DNA of 64,000 nt from Leptobacterium_A meishanense (GTDB taxonomy: Bacteria > Bacteroidota > Bacteroidia > Flavobacteriales > Flavobacteriaceae), in assembly GCF_037645805.1 (NCBI RefSeq), contig NZ_JBBEXE010000002.1:346806-410805 (forward strand). The letters run 5' to 3'. Below the pieces are notes generated by a model that did not search any database, had not been told where the DNA came from, and worked only from the letters and a program-made list of their open reading frames with translations. A program made the position numbers and the translations under genes. Positions 17,870 to 26,392 of this stretch are shown here, in pieces. Every line of letters starts with the position of its first letter. Position 1 is the first letter of the stretch.

Positions 17870-19495
17870 ATGAAAAAGATATTCCTACTGCTATCCCTAA
17901 TAATTATTTCCTGCTCTACCAAAAAAGAAGCAGATACCATAGTTTATAATGCCAATATATATACGGTTGACGATGAATTTAATAAAGCTGAAGCCTTTGC
18001 CATAAAAGATGGGAGATTTTTGGCAGTAGGAAGTTCAGAAACCATCCAAAACGAATATAAGGCCAATAAAGTAATAGATGCAGAAGGAAAGACCATTTTA
18101 CCAGGTCTTATAGATGCACATTGCCATTTTTATGGATTAGGGCTCAATCAACAATCAGTTGATTTAGTAGGTACTAAAAGCTATGAAGAAGTATTGGAAA
18201 AAGTAGTGGCTTTTCAAAAAGAAAAAAACAAAACCTTTATTGTAGGCAGAGGTTGGGACCAAAACGATTGGGACAACAAAGAATTCCCTACAAAAGATAA
18301 ATTGGATGCATTATTTCCAGACACACCTGTAGCCTTGGAACGTATAGATGGGCATGCATACTTGGTTAACCAAAAAGCCTTGGATATGGCAGGGATTACA
18401 GTAACAACCCAAGTAACGGGCGGTGAGATAGAAATAAAAAATGGAGCACTAACAGGTATCCTTATCGATAACCCCATGAGTCTGGTAGATGCTGTCATTC
18501 CAAAACCCGATACCAACACCCAAATACAAGCACTACAAGATGCCGAAAACATATGCTTTCAATATGGACTTACTACTGTAAATGATGCAGGTATCAATAA
18601 AGCTACTATAGAACTTATTGACAGCCTTCAACAAAATGATGCGTTGAGCATCCGTATTTATGCTATGATAAGTAACAATAAGGAAAATCTCGATTACTAT
18701 TTACCGAAAGGAATACTAAAAACAGATAAACTCAATGTACGTTCTGTAAAAGTATATGGAGATGGTGCACTAGGTTCCAGAGGAGCAGCTTTAAAAGAAC
18801 CATACACTGATAAACCGGGACATTATGGTGCATTGGTAACCCCTGTATCTGATATTCATCAATTAGCAACACGCATTGCTGCTTCCGAATACCAAATGAA
18901 TACGCATGCTATAGGCGATTCAGCCAATAGTGTTGTTTTAAAAGCGTATAACAAAGTATTAGAAGGAAAAAAAGACCGTCGTTGGAAAATAGAACATGCC
19001 CAAGTAGTGGATGTAAACGAATTTGAAGCGTTTAAAAATGGTATTATCCCCTCTGTACAGCCTACACACGCAACCAGTGATATGTATTGGGCAGAAGATA
19101 GAGTAGGGGCAGAAAGGATAAAAGGCGCATACGCTTATAAAAAACTTTTAAACCAAGCAGGAATAGTAGCCTTGGGAACTGATTTTCCAGTAGAACAGGT
19201 AAGCCCGTTTCTAACCTTCTATGCAGCAGTAACCCGTAAAGATTTGGATAACTATCCTGAAGGAGGTTTTCTTCCTGAAGAACTATTATCACGTGAGGAA
19301 GCTTTAAAAGGTATGACAATTTGGGCAGCCTACTCCAATTTTGAAGAAACCGAAAAAGGCAGTATCGAAACAGGTAAATTTGCCGATTTTACAATACTTG
19401 ATAAAGATATCATGCAAATCCCTGAAAATGAAATCCCAAATGTGCAGGTAAAACATACCTTCCTGGGAGGGGAAATGGTATATGAAAAGAATTAA
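17870..19495 (+). CDS. YtcJ-like amidohydrolase lipoprotein
   Basis: This 541-residue metal-dependent hydrolase of the amidohydrolase superfamily carries a lipoprotein signal (LLLSLIIISC, Cys15). HCH at 84-86 is the first metal motif. KVYGDGALGSRGA contributes the strand-4 residue, HAIGDSAN and EHAQ give the strand 5/6 His, and LGTDFPVE gives the strand-8 Asp. The C-terminal ADFTILDKDIM strand is typical of the family. The substrate is unknown; YtcJ relatives are often annotated as amide hydrolases. It converges on the DUF2911 gene with a 4 bp overlap. Confidence 0.87.
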   Translation: MKKIFLLLSLIIISCSTKKEADTIVYNANIYTVDDEFNKAEAFAIKDGRFLAVGSSETIQNEYKANKVIDAEGKTILPGLIDAHCHFYGLGLNQQSVDLVGTKSYEEVLEKVVAFQKEKNKTFIVGRGWDQNDWDNKEFPTKDKLDALFPDTPVALERIDGHAYLVNQKALDMAGITVTTQVTGGEIEIKNGALTGILIDNPMSLVDAVIPKPDTNTQIQALQDAENICFQYGLTTVNDAGINKATIELIDSLQQNDALSIRIYAMISNNKENLDYYLPKGILKTDKLNVRSVKVYGDGALGSRGAALKEPYTDKPGHYGALVTPVSDIHQLATRIAASEYQMNTHAIGDSANSVVLKAYNKVLEGKKDRRWKIEHAQVVDVNEFEAFKNGIIPSVQPTHATSDMYWAEDRVGAERIKGAYAYKKLLNQAGIVALGTDFPVEQVSPFLTFYAAVTRKDLDNYPEGGFLPEELLSREEALKGMTIWAAYSNFEETEKGSIETGKFADFTILDKDIMQIPENEIPNVQVKHTFLGGEMVYEKN

Positions 19496-20037
19496 TCCAT
19501 TTCAATAGGAACCCATATACGAGTAGTGTCCCAACCAAGTATCATATAAATTGACAAGTTTTCGCCATCCTTAAAAGTAATTGAGAAAGCTTCTAAAGGT
19601 TTAGTATCTGTTTTAACGGGTACCTTAACACTAGCTACATCATGTCGTTTATCATAACTATAAGCGCCCCAAACATGTAACTTACTATTCAAAATAATGG
19701 TCCATTCATTTTCTCCTGGAATACTGTACAATACATAAGTGCCTGCTTTAAGCGTAGTACCTCCCAATCGAAAGTCCCTGTAAAAAGTAACCTCTGTAGC
19801 TTCGTTGGCTCCGGTACGCCATACACGGTCATAAGGAACAATACCACCAAAAATTTTACGCCCTTTCATTTGTGGTCTTCCATACAACACTTTAATATCA
19901 GGGTCATCACCTCTGCGCATCCTATAATATGAAATATCATGAGGGCTTTTGTCTAAATCACTAAAACGTTGGGCAGAAACAGTATCCGTAAAACAAACAA
20001 TAGTAGCTAAACACAGCAAAGAAATAATTTTTTTCAT
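19492..20037 (-). CDS. DUF2911 secreted protein
   Basis: This 181-residue protein has a signal peptide (IISLLCLATIVCFTDTVSAQ) and the DUF2911 pattern: KVLYGRPQMKGRKIFGG, then YDRVWRTGANEATEVTF, then GTYVLYSIPGENEWTIILN. The function of this Bacteroidota family is unknown; a small beta-rich periplasmic protein is expected. A short inverted repeat (GTCAAA at 20041-20046, TTTGAC at 20051-20056) lies just upstream of the ATG and could be an operator. It overlaps the convergent amidohydrolase by 4 bp. Confidence 0.85.
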   Translation of the reverse strand: MKKIISLLCLATIVCFTDTVSAQRFSDLDKSPHDISYYRMRRGDDPDIKVLYGRPQMKGRKIFGGIVPYDRVWRTGANEATEVTFYRDFRLGGTTLKAGTYVLYSIPGENEWTIILNSKLHVWGAYSYDKRHDVASVKVPVKTDTKPLEAFSITFKDGENLSIYMILGWDTTRIWVPIEMD

Positions 20038-20263
20038 GACGTCAAATAATTTTGACTATAAAACTATGAAATAAAAAGAATATTATATTGTTAAAAATAA
20101 AACTTACAAATTATCACAAGAATAACTAGAAAGAACCATTTAAAATTCTTTTTATTATAAAAAAATCAATTTTTAGTTTTAAATTAAAACATAAAACACA
20201 ATATTTATTTTAAAAATGGAATTAAAATAGAATATTTGCTTATCAATTAAAACAAGATAAAAT

Positions 20264-21886
20264 ATGTGCGGAATTTTAGCAATTATTGGAGAAGGAAAAG
20301 ACAAAGCAATTGCAAAGCAAATATCTAAGCGGATGGGCCATCGCGGGCCGGATGAAAGTGATCTCCACTGTACCGAAAAAGGGCATATCCTTAGCCATGA
20401 AAGGCTTTCTATCATCGACCTTCATACGGGGAAGCAACCCATACAAGGAACAGCTACCGCATGGATGGTGCATAACGGTGAGATATACAACCATGAGGAA
20501 CTTCGCAATACACTACTAAAAAAACATACATTTAGGACACATTCAGATTCTGAAGTCATTGTTCACCTTTATGAAGAGTTTGGCTATGATTTCTGCAACA
20601 AATTAGACGGCGTTTTTGCCTTTGTAGTGATTGATGGAGATGATTACATAGCCGGGCGCGACCCCATTGGTATAAAACCCCTTTACTATGGAAAAGACAA
20701 AGAAGGAAGAATGTATTTTGCTTCTGAAATGAAAACCATTGCCGATCAGTGTATAGAGTTTGCAGCATTTCCTCCAGGACATTTTTATACCCCAAAAACC
20801 GGGTTTGTCCGTTATTATGAACCGGAATGGTTTGATGATGAAGCAGCTACCGGAGAGTTAGATATCGCAAAACTTAGAGAAGCGCTTATAACAGCCACTA
20901 AAAAACGATTAATGTCAGACGTTCCTTTGGGTGTATTGCTTTCAGGAGGGCTAGATTCCTCATTAACCTCTGCCATAGCATCTAGGTTACTGGAAGGAAC
21001 TGGGCAGAAATTACATTCTTTTTCCATCGGTTTAGATAAAGATGCCCCGGATTTAATTGCAGCTCGAAAAGTGGCCGATTACTTAGGCACGGAACACCAT
21101 GAGCTCTATTTTACGGTAGAAGATGGCATCCGGATTATCGAAAAACTCATTTGGCATCTGGAAACCTATGACGTGACCTCTATACGTGCCTCCACGCCGA
21201 TGTATTTTATGAGCAAAGCCATTACCGATTTGGGCATAAAAGTAGTGTTGAGCGGAGAGGGCGCCGATGAAATATTTGGAGGCTATTTATATTTTAGGAA
21301 TGCCCCTTCTACGGAAGATTTCCAAAGAGAAACAATTGATAGGGTCCAAAAATTGGCTACGGCCGACTGTTTAAGAGCTGATAAAAGTACCATGGCACAT
21401 GGCCTGGAAGCTCGCGTTCCGTTTTTAGATAAAGAGTTTCTAGAAATAGCCATGTCGATAAACCCTTATCATAAAAGGCCGGACACATACGAAGGACGTG
21501 AAAAATATATCCTCAGAAAAGCATTTGATACTCCTGAACGGCCTTTTCTTCCGGAAGAAGTACTGTGGAGGCAAAAAGAACAATTCTCAGACGGAGTTGG
21601 TTATAATTGGATAGACACCCTTATTGAATATTGTGCAGCCCAAGTAACGGATGAACAACTAGCTTCTGCAGCTTCAAAATATCCAATAAATACCCCAGCG
21701 ACAAAAGAGGCGTATTATTATCGGGAAATATTCCACAAGCACTTCCCACAAGACAGTGCAGCGTTGACCGTTAAAAAATGGATTCCGAAATGGCAGGAAA
21801 ACCCTGATCCGAGCGGCAGGGCCAATGCAGCACATGTAAAAGCAGACACCACTATTGCCCACAAACACACTAAAATTGCCATTTGA
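20264..21886 (+). CDS. asnB: asparagine synthase (glutamine-hydrolysing)
   Basis: This 540-residue AsnB converts aspartate to asparagine using glutamine and ATP. Cys2 of MCGILAII is the glutaminase nucleophile, and the N-terminal Ntn domain includes HNGEIYNHEEL and SDSEVIVHLYEEFG. The synthetase domain has the PP-loop LLSGGLDSSL (about residues 225-234) and SGEGADEIFGGYLYF. The C-terminus HGLEARVPFLDKEF is conserved. The length is close to the E. coli enzyme. It is preceded by 226 bp of AT-rich DNA and followed by a palindromic intergenic element (21914-22047) that may terminate it. Confidence 0.96.
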   Translation: MCGILAIIGEGKDKAIAKQISKRMGHRGPDESDLHCTEKGHILSHERLSIIDLHTGKQPIQGTATAWMVHNGEIYNHEELRNTLLKKHTFRTHSDSEVIVHLYEEFGYDFCNKLDGVFAFVVIDGDDYIAGRDPIGIKPLYYGKDKEGRMYFASEMKTIADQCIEFAAFPPGHFYTPKTGFVRYYEPEWFDDEAATGELDIAKLREALITATKKRLMSDVPLGVLLSGGLDSSLTSAIASRLLEGTGQKLHSFSIGLDKDAPDLIAARKVADYLGTEHHELYFTVEDGIRIIEKLIWHLETYDVTSIRASTPMYFMSKAITDLGIKVVLSGEGADEIFGGYLYFRNAPSTEDFQRETIDRVQKLATADCLRADKSTMAHGLEARVPFLDKEFLEIAMSINPYHKRPDTYEGREKYILRKAFDTPERPFLPEEVLWRQKEQFSDGVGYNWIDTLIEYCAAQVTDEQLASAASKYPINTPATKEAYYYREIFHKHFPQDSAALTVKKWIPKWQENPDPSGRANAAHVKADTTIAHKHTKIAI

Positions 21887-21913
21887 TTTAATCGTTTTAA
21901 TTATTATTTATGA

Positions 21914-22047
21914 AGAGCGTGTCTAAAGTGTGTTTTTCTGTCAATTCGAGCGCAGTCGAGAATCATACGCAATTGATGATCAGATATTTCGACTACGCTC
22001 AATATGACATATTTGGAGTTTTTATGGCTTTTTAGACACCCTCTTTT
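21914..22047. repeat. composite palindromic intergenic element (family B pair)
   Basis: The outer arms GTGTCTAAA (21919-21927) and TTTAGACAC (22031-22039) pair, and the right arm runs into a T-rich tract. Inside are two inverted copies of a short module. The first starts GTCAATTCGAGCGCAGTCGA at 21940; the reverse complement of 21985-22008 starts GTCATATTGAGCGTAGTCGA. Single copies of the same module recur at 45525-45549 and 46806-46843. It may act as the asnB terminator and belong to a dispersed REP-like family. Confidence 0.7.
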
Positions 22048-22130
22048 TTAGGTTGTTTTTCCACATAAAATTGTTAATAACTTAACGTTGATGATAAGAT
22101 GGTTAAACCTCAATTTTGCTTGTGAATCCG

Positions 22131-22138
22131 TATATTTG
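22131..22138 (+). promoter_or_regulatory. candidate -7 element for gyrB
   Basis: TATATTTG matches TAnnTTTG and ends 37 bases before the gyrB ATG. The inverted repeat GGTTAAACC (22101-22109) and a TTTG at a too-short 12-base spacing lie upstream. Confidence 0.4.
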
Positions 22139-22175
22139 TTCGTTTAGTATTCTAATAAATTAAGATCTGCATTTT

Positions 22176-24116
22176 ATGAGTGAAGAAATAAAGAAAAATG
22201 ACTATTCAGCGGACAATATTCAAGCGTTGGAAGGAATGGAACATGTACGCATGCGTCCGTCTATGTATATCGGAGATGTTGGTACGCGAGGGTTACATCA
22301 CCTAGTTTATGAAGTAGTGGATAATTCTATTGATGAAGCACTTGCAGGCCATTGCGATACCATACACATAACTATCAACGAAGACAACTCCATTACCGTT
22401 GAAGACAATGGACGGGGAATTCCGGTAGATACTCATAAAAAAGAAGGCGTATCCGCTTTAGAAGTAGTCATGACCAAGATCGGTGCCGGCGGTAAATTTG
22501 ACAAAGATTCCTATAAAGTTTCCGGAGGGCTTCACGGTGTGGGAGTTTCGGTAGTAAATGCACTCTCAGACCATTTAAAAGCTACGGTTCATAGAGATGG
22601 TAAAATATGGGAACAGGAATACGAAAAAGGAAAAACGTTGTATCCTGTAAAAACAGTTGGAGAGACTACAAAAAGGGGAACAATAGTCACCTTTAAGCCT
22701 GATGCCAGTATCTTTGAACAAACCACAGAATATAGCTATGATACCCTTGCAGGAAGAATGCGAGAGCTTGCCTTCTTGAACAAAGGGATTACCATTGAAA
22801 TTATAGATAGACGCCATAAAAAAGAAAATGGTGAGTTTGAAGGTGAGGTATTTCATTCAGAAGAAGGATTAAAAGAATTTATCCGGTTTTTAGATGGAAA
22901 TAGAGAGCCCATTATAGCAGACATTATCGCAATGGAAGGTGAAAAAAATGGTATTCCTGTAGAAGTTGCCATGACGTATAACACTTCCTTCAATGAAAAC
23001 TTGCATTCCTATGTCAATAACATAAATACCCATGAAGGGGGAACGCACCTTTCAGGGTTTCGAAGAGGTTTAACAACCACCTTAAAAAAATATGCAGATA
23101 CGTCGGGAATGCTCGATAAGTTGAAATTTGAAATCTCTGGAGATGATTTCCGTGAAGGATTGACTGCTATTGTTTCTGTAAAAGTTGCCGAACCACAATT
23201 TGAAGGACAAACCAAGACCAAATTAGGGAATAGAGAGGTCACTTCAGCCGTTTCTCAGGCAGTATCAGAGATGTTGGAGAATTATCTGGAAGAACATCCC
23301 AATGATGCCAAAACCATTGTTCAAAAAGTTATTCTGGCAGCACAGGCACGCCATGCAGCAAGGAAAGCCCGAGAAATGGTACAGCGAAAATCGGTAATGA
23401 ACGGTACGGGGCTTCCCGGAAAACTCTCCGATTGTTCCGAACAAGACCCTGAAAAATGTGAAGTATTTTTGGTAGAGGGAGACTCTGCAGGTGGTACCGC
23501 AAAGCAAGGAAGAGATCGGAATTTTCAGGCCATATTGCCACTGAGGGGTAAAATCCTTAATGTAGAAAAAGCGATGCAGCACAAAGTGTTTGAAAATGAA
23601 GAAATCAGGAATATTTTTACCGCATTGGGAGTTACCATAGGAACTGAAGAAGACAGTAAAGAGTTGAACCTTGAAAAACTAAGATATTATAAAGTTATTA
23701 TTATGTGTGATGCCGATGTAGATGGATCTCATATTTCTACTTTAATCTTGACATTCTTCTTCCGCTACATGCGAGAACTCATAGAAAATGGCCATGTATA
23801 TATTGCTACGCCACCTTTATATCTTGTTAAAAAAGGGACTAAAAAAGAATACGCATGGAGTGATAAGGAACGCGATGTGTTGCTGGAGCAATTTGGTAAT
23901 GGTGCCTCTGTACAACGCTACAAAGGTTTGGGAGAAATGAATGCCGATCAGCTATGGGACACTACCATGAACCCTGAATTTAGGACCCTTAGGCAAGTTA
24001 CCATAGATAGCGGTAGTGAAGCCGACCGCATATTTTCCATGCTTATGGGCGATGAAGTACCGCCACGGCGTGAATTTATTGAAAAGAACGCGGTATACGC
24101 CAATATTGATGCGTAA
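22176..24116 (+). CDS. gyrB: DNA gyrase subunit B
   Basis: This 646-residue GyrB provides the ATPase and TOPRIM parts of gyrase, which introduces negative supercoils. The N-terminal IQALEGMEHVRMRPSMYIG, the GHKL ATP site (VVDNSIDEA, EDNGRGIPVD, GGLHGVGVSVVNALS), the TOPRIM Glu (LVEGDSAGG), DADVDGSHI and the C-terminal RYKGLGEMN are all intact. It is shorter than E. coli GyrB because it lacks the large enterobacterial insertion, as is normal in Bacteroidota. It is flanked by a -7 motif and a strong stem-loop terminator at 24147-24180. Confidence 0.97.
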   Translation: MSEEIKKNDYSADNIQALEGMEHVRMRPSMYIGDVGTRGLHHLVYEVVDNSIDEALAGHCDTIHITINEDNSITVEDNGRGIPVDTHKKEGVSALEVVMTKIGAGGKFDKDSYKVSGGLHGVGVSVVNALSDHLKATVHRDGKIWEQEYEKGKTLYPVKTVGETTKRGTIVTFKPDASIFEQTTEYSYDTLAGRMRELAFLNKGITIEIIDRRHKKENGEFEGEVFHSEEGLKEFIRFLDGNREPIIADIIAMEGEKNGIPVEVAMTYNTSFNENLHSYVNNINTHEGGTHLSGFRRGLTTTLKKYADTSGMLDKLKFEISGDDFREGLTAIVSVKVAEPQFEGQTKTKLGNREVTSAVSQAVSEMLENYLEEHPNDAKTIVQKVILAAQARHAARKAREMVQRKSVMNGTGLPGKLSDCSEQDPEKCEVFLVEGDSAGGTAKQGRDRNFQAILPLRGKILNVEKAMQHKVFENEEIRNIFTALGVTIGTEEDSKELNLEKLRYYKVIIMCDADVDGSHISTLILTFFFRYMRELIENGHVYIATPPLYLVKKGTKKEYAWSDKERDVLLEQFGNGASVQRYKGLGEMNADQLWDTTMNPEFRTLRQVTIDSGSEADRIFSMLMGDEVPPRREFIEKNAVYANIDA

Positions 24117-24146
24117 GTATCTTTATGAGTAGTATAAATAACTTGT

Positions 24147-24180
24147 AAAAACTCGTGGTAATTACGAGTTTTTCATTTTT
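24147..24180 (+). terminator. rho-independent terminator after gyrB
   Basis: AAAAACTCGT (24147-24156) pairs with ACGAGTTTTT (24164-24173) around a 7-base loop and continues into a T-rich tract. Confidence 0.75.
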
Positions 24181-24215
24181 TTGTTACTTTGTAGCAACCA
24201 AATTATATTCAAATC

Positions 24216-25226
24216 ATGAAAAAAATCCTATTTGTGGTAGTTTGCATGTCAGCAATTACTACTACGTATTCACAAGAAAACATAGAAGATATTTTATCAG
24301 CAGGTGTAAATGATACCGAACAATATCTGGGAGACTATCTCAACCCTGCTACAGATGCATTGGTATACAACTTAAATAGTGGTTGGTTCAATAGTGGAAA
24401 GGCAAAAAAGCTGTTCGGTTTTGAAATTTCCGTAATAGGAAATGCATCCTTTGTAAAAGATGAAAATAAAAATTTCGTACTTAACACAGCAGACTATGAA
24501 AACCTTCGCTTTTTAGATGGCAGTCCTTCAAAAGAAGTATCTACGGCTTTCGGAGATATAGAAAATGTAGCTATGGTGGTGGAAGGGCCGCTTCCGGGAG
24601 CAGTAGATGATGCGGTGTTTGAATTGCCTACAGGATTAGGTTCATCTGATATCAATTTTATGCCCAGTGCTTTTTTACAAGTTAGTTTCGGGCTCATAAA
24701 AGGCACGGAAATCAAAGCACGTTATTTCCCTAAAGTAGAAACAGAGGAAGTAGAAGCCGGCTTATACGGTTTTGGTATACAACATGAATTTACTTCATGG
24801 CTTCCTGCTGACAAGCTATTTCCGGTAGCTATTTCCGGCTTGATAGGGTACACCCGCTTAGACGGAACTTACGATTTCACAGCCACAAGCATTGTTTCAG
24901 GAAGTAATCAACGCTTAGAGCATGTTACTGATACCTGGATATTTCATGTGATAGGTTCTACAAAATTTCCGGTTTTTAATTTTTATGGAGGACTTGGATA
25001 TGCTACGGGAAATTCAAAAACTGATTTAAAGGGAACCTACATAATACAATCAGGAGCTATTGCAGGAGATACACTAATAGACCCACTTTCCATTGATAGT
25101 AGTACCTCAGGGATACGGGCTTCTTTGGGAGCATACCTCAAACTAGGTTTTTTTAGGCTTAATGCCGATTATACATTAGCATCATATAATAACCTTTCAT
25201 TTGGGGTGAGCTTTGGTTTTAGGTAG
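24216..25226 (+). CDS. DUF6588-like outer membrane beta-barrel
   Basis: This 336-residue protein has a signal peptide (ILFVVVCMSAITTTYSQ). Its N-terminal segment (DILSAGVNDTEQYLGDYLNP, ALVYNLNSGWFNSGKAK) matches flavobacterial DUF6588 proteins. The rest alternates strands and ends LSFGVSFGFR with a terminal aromatic. It is presumably an outer-membrane barrel of unknown cargo. It has its own short upstream region after the gyrB terminator and lies 93 bp before mdh. The assignment rests on pattern memory, not a search. Confidence 0.72.
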   Translation: MKKILFVVVCMSAITTTYSQENIEDILSAGVNDTEQYLGDYLNPATDALVYNLNSGWFNSGKAKKLFGFEISVIGNASFVKDENKNFVLNTADYENLRFLDGSPSKEVSTAFGDIENVAMVVEGPLPGAVDDAVFELPTGLGSSDINFMPSAFLQVSFGLIKGTEIKARYFPKVETEEVEAGLYGFGIQHEFTSWLPADKLFPVAISGLIGYTRLDGTYDFTATSIVSGSNQRLEHVTDTWIFHVIGSTKFPVFNFYGGLGYATGNSKTDLKGTYIIQSGAIAGDTLIDPLSIDSSTSGIRASLGAYLKLGFFRLNADYTLASYNNLSFGVSFGFR

Positions 25227-25277
25227 AATACCTTAAAAATAAAACAAATGAGCCAGTGTCTTTTCTGCGTAATTCTG

Positions 25278-25285
25278 TAATTTTG
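25278..25285 (+). promoter_or_regulatory. candidate -7 element for mdh
   Basis: TAATTTTG matches TAnnTTTG, with the ATG at 25320. No clear -33 TTG is at standard distance. Confidence 0.4.
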
Positions 25286-25319
25286 CCAAAACAAATATTA
25301 ATCCAAAATACAGAGATAC

Positions 25320-26255
25320 ATGAAAGTTACTATAGTGGGTGCCGGCAATGTGGGTGCTACATGTGCAGATGCCATTGCGTATAGAAGAATAGCAAGCGAA
25401 ATCGTTTTATTAGATATTAAGGAAGGCTTTGCCGAAGGAAAAGCGTTAGACATTACACAAACCCAAACTACTTTGGGTTTTAATACTAAAGTAACAGGAA
25501 GTACCAACGACTATACTAAGACAGCCGGAAGTGATGTCGTAGTTATTACATCAGGAATCCCAAGAAAACCCGGAATGACGAGAGAAGAACTTATCGGGAT
25601 CAATGCAGGGATTGTACAAACTGTGGCAGAGAATATCCTTGAACATTCCCCAAATGCAATTATCGTAGTAGTCTCTAACCCAATGGACACCATGACATAT
25701 CTGGCGTTAAAAGCTACAGGACTTCCAAAAAACAGGATTATAGGAATGGGTGGTGCACTGGATAGTTCTCGCTTTAAAACGTACTTGTCTTTAGCTTTAG
25801 ACAAACCTGCTAATGATGTCCATGGAATGGTCATAGGAGGGCACGGAGATACCACTATGATTCCGTTAACGCGATTGGCCTCTTATAACGGTATTCCGGT
25901 TTCTAAGTTTCTTTCGGAAGAAGCCCTGAAAAAAGTAGCAGCCGATACCATGGTAGGTGGTGCTACACTAACAAAATTGTTGGGTACTTCTGCATGGTAC
26001 GCACCCGGAGCATCCGTGTCATACTTAGTGGATAGTATTTTAAATAACCAAAAGAAAATGATCCCTTGCTCCGTATACCTGGAAGGTGAATACGGTCAAA
26101 GTGATATCTGTATTGGGGTGCCATGTATTATAGGAAAAAATGGTTTAGAAGAAATTGTAGATGTCAATCTCAATGAAGAAGAAAAAGCCTTATTTGCCAA
26201 GAGTGCCGATGCTGTTCGGAACATGAATAGTGCTTTAAAAGATATTTTGAAATAA
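25320..26255 (+). CDS. mdh: malate dehydrogenase
   Basis: This 311-residue NAD-dependent malate dehydrogenase interconverts malate and oxaloacetate in the TCA cycle. VTIVGAGNVGATCADAIA is the Rossmann glycine motif, ITSGIPRKPGMTREEL holds the mobile-loop arginines that select the dicarboxylate, VVVSNPMDTMTY follows, and MVIGGHGDTTMIPL carries the catalytic His. The double Arg/Lys loop favours malate over lactate. It is the LDH-like (tetrameric) type usual in Bacteroidota. It is monocistronic between a -7 motif and a strong terminator. Confidence 0.96.
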   Translation: MKVTIVGAGNVGATCADAIAYRRIASEIVLLDIKEGFAEGKALDITQTQTTLGFNTKVTGSTNDYTKTAGSDVVVITSGIPRKPGMTREELIGINAGIVQTVAENILEHSPNAIIVVVSNPMDTMTYLALKATGLPKNRIIGMGGALDSSRFKTYLSLALDKPANDVHGMVIGGHGDTTMIPLTRLASYNGIPVSKFLSEEALKKVAADTMVGGATLTKLLGTSAWYAPGASVSYLVDSILNNQKKMIPCSVYLEGEYGQSDICIGVPCIIGKNGLEEIVDVNLNEEEKALFAKSADAVRNMNSALKDILK

Positions 26256-26278
26256 ACAGAATCTAAAAATACATTTTT

Positions 26279-26305
26279 AAGGCCGTTATAAAACGGCCTT
26301 TTTTA
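26279..26305 (+). terminator. rho-independent terminator after mdh
   Basis: AAGGCCGTT (26279-26287) pairs perfectly with AACGGCCTT (26292-26300) around a 4-base loop, followed by a T run. Confidence 0.9.
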
Positions 26306-26325
26306 TACAATAAGATGGCAAATAA

Positions 26326-26356
26326 TTGTTTAATCTTATGGTAAATTATATATTTG
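26326..26356 (+). promoter_or_regulatory. Bacteroidota-type promoter for secDF
   Basis: TTG at 26326-26328 is followed by a 20-base gap and TATATTTG at 26349-26356. The secDF ATG lies 36 bases further on. Confidence 0.6.
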
Positions 26357-26392
26357 CTCGTTTTTTAAACCTCATTATTAAATAAAAGAAAA

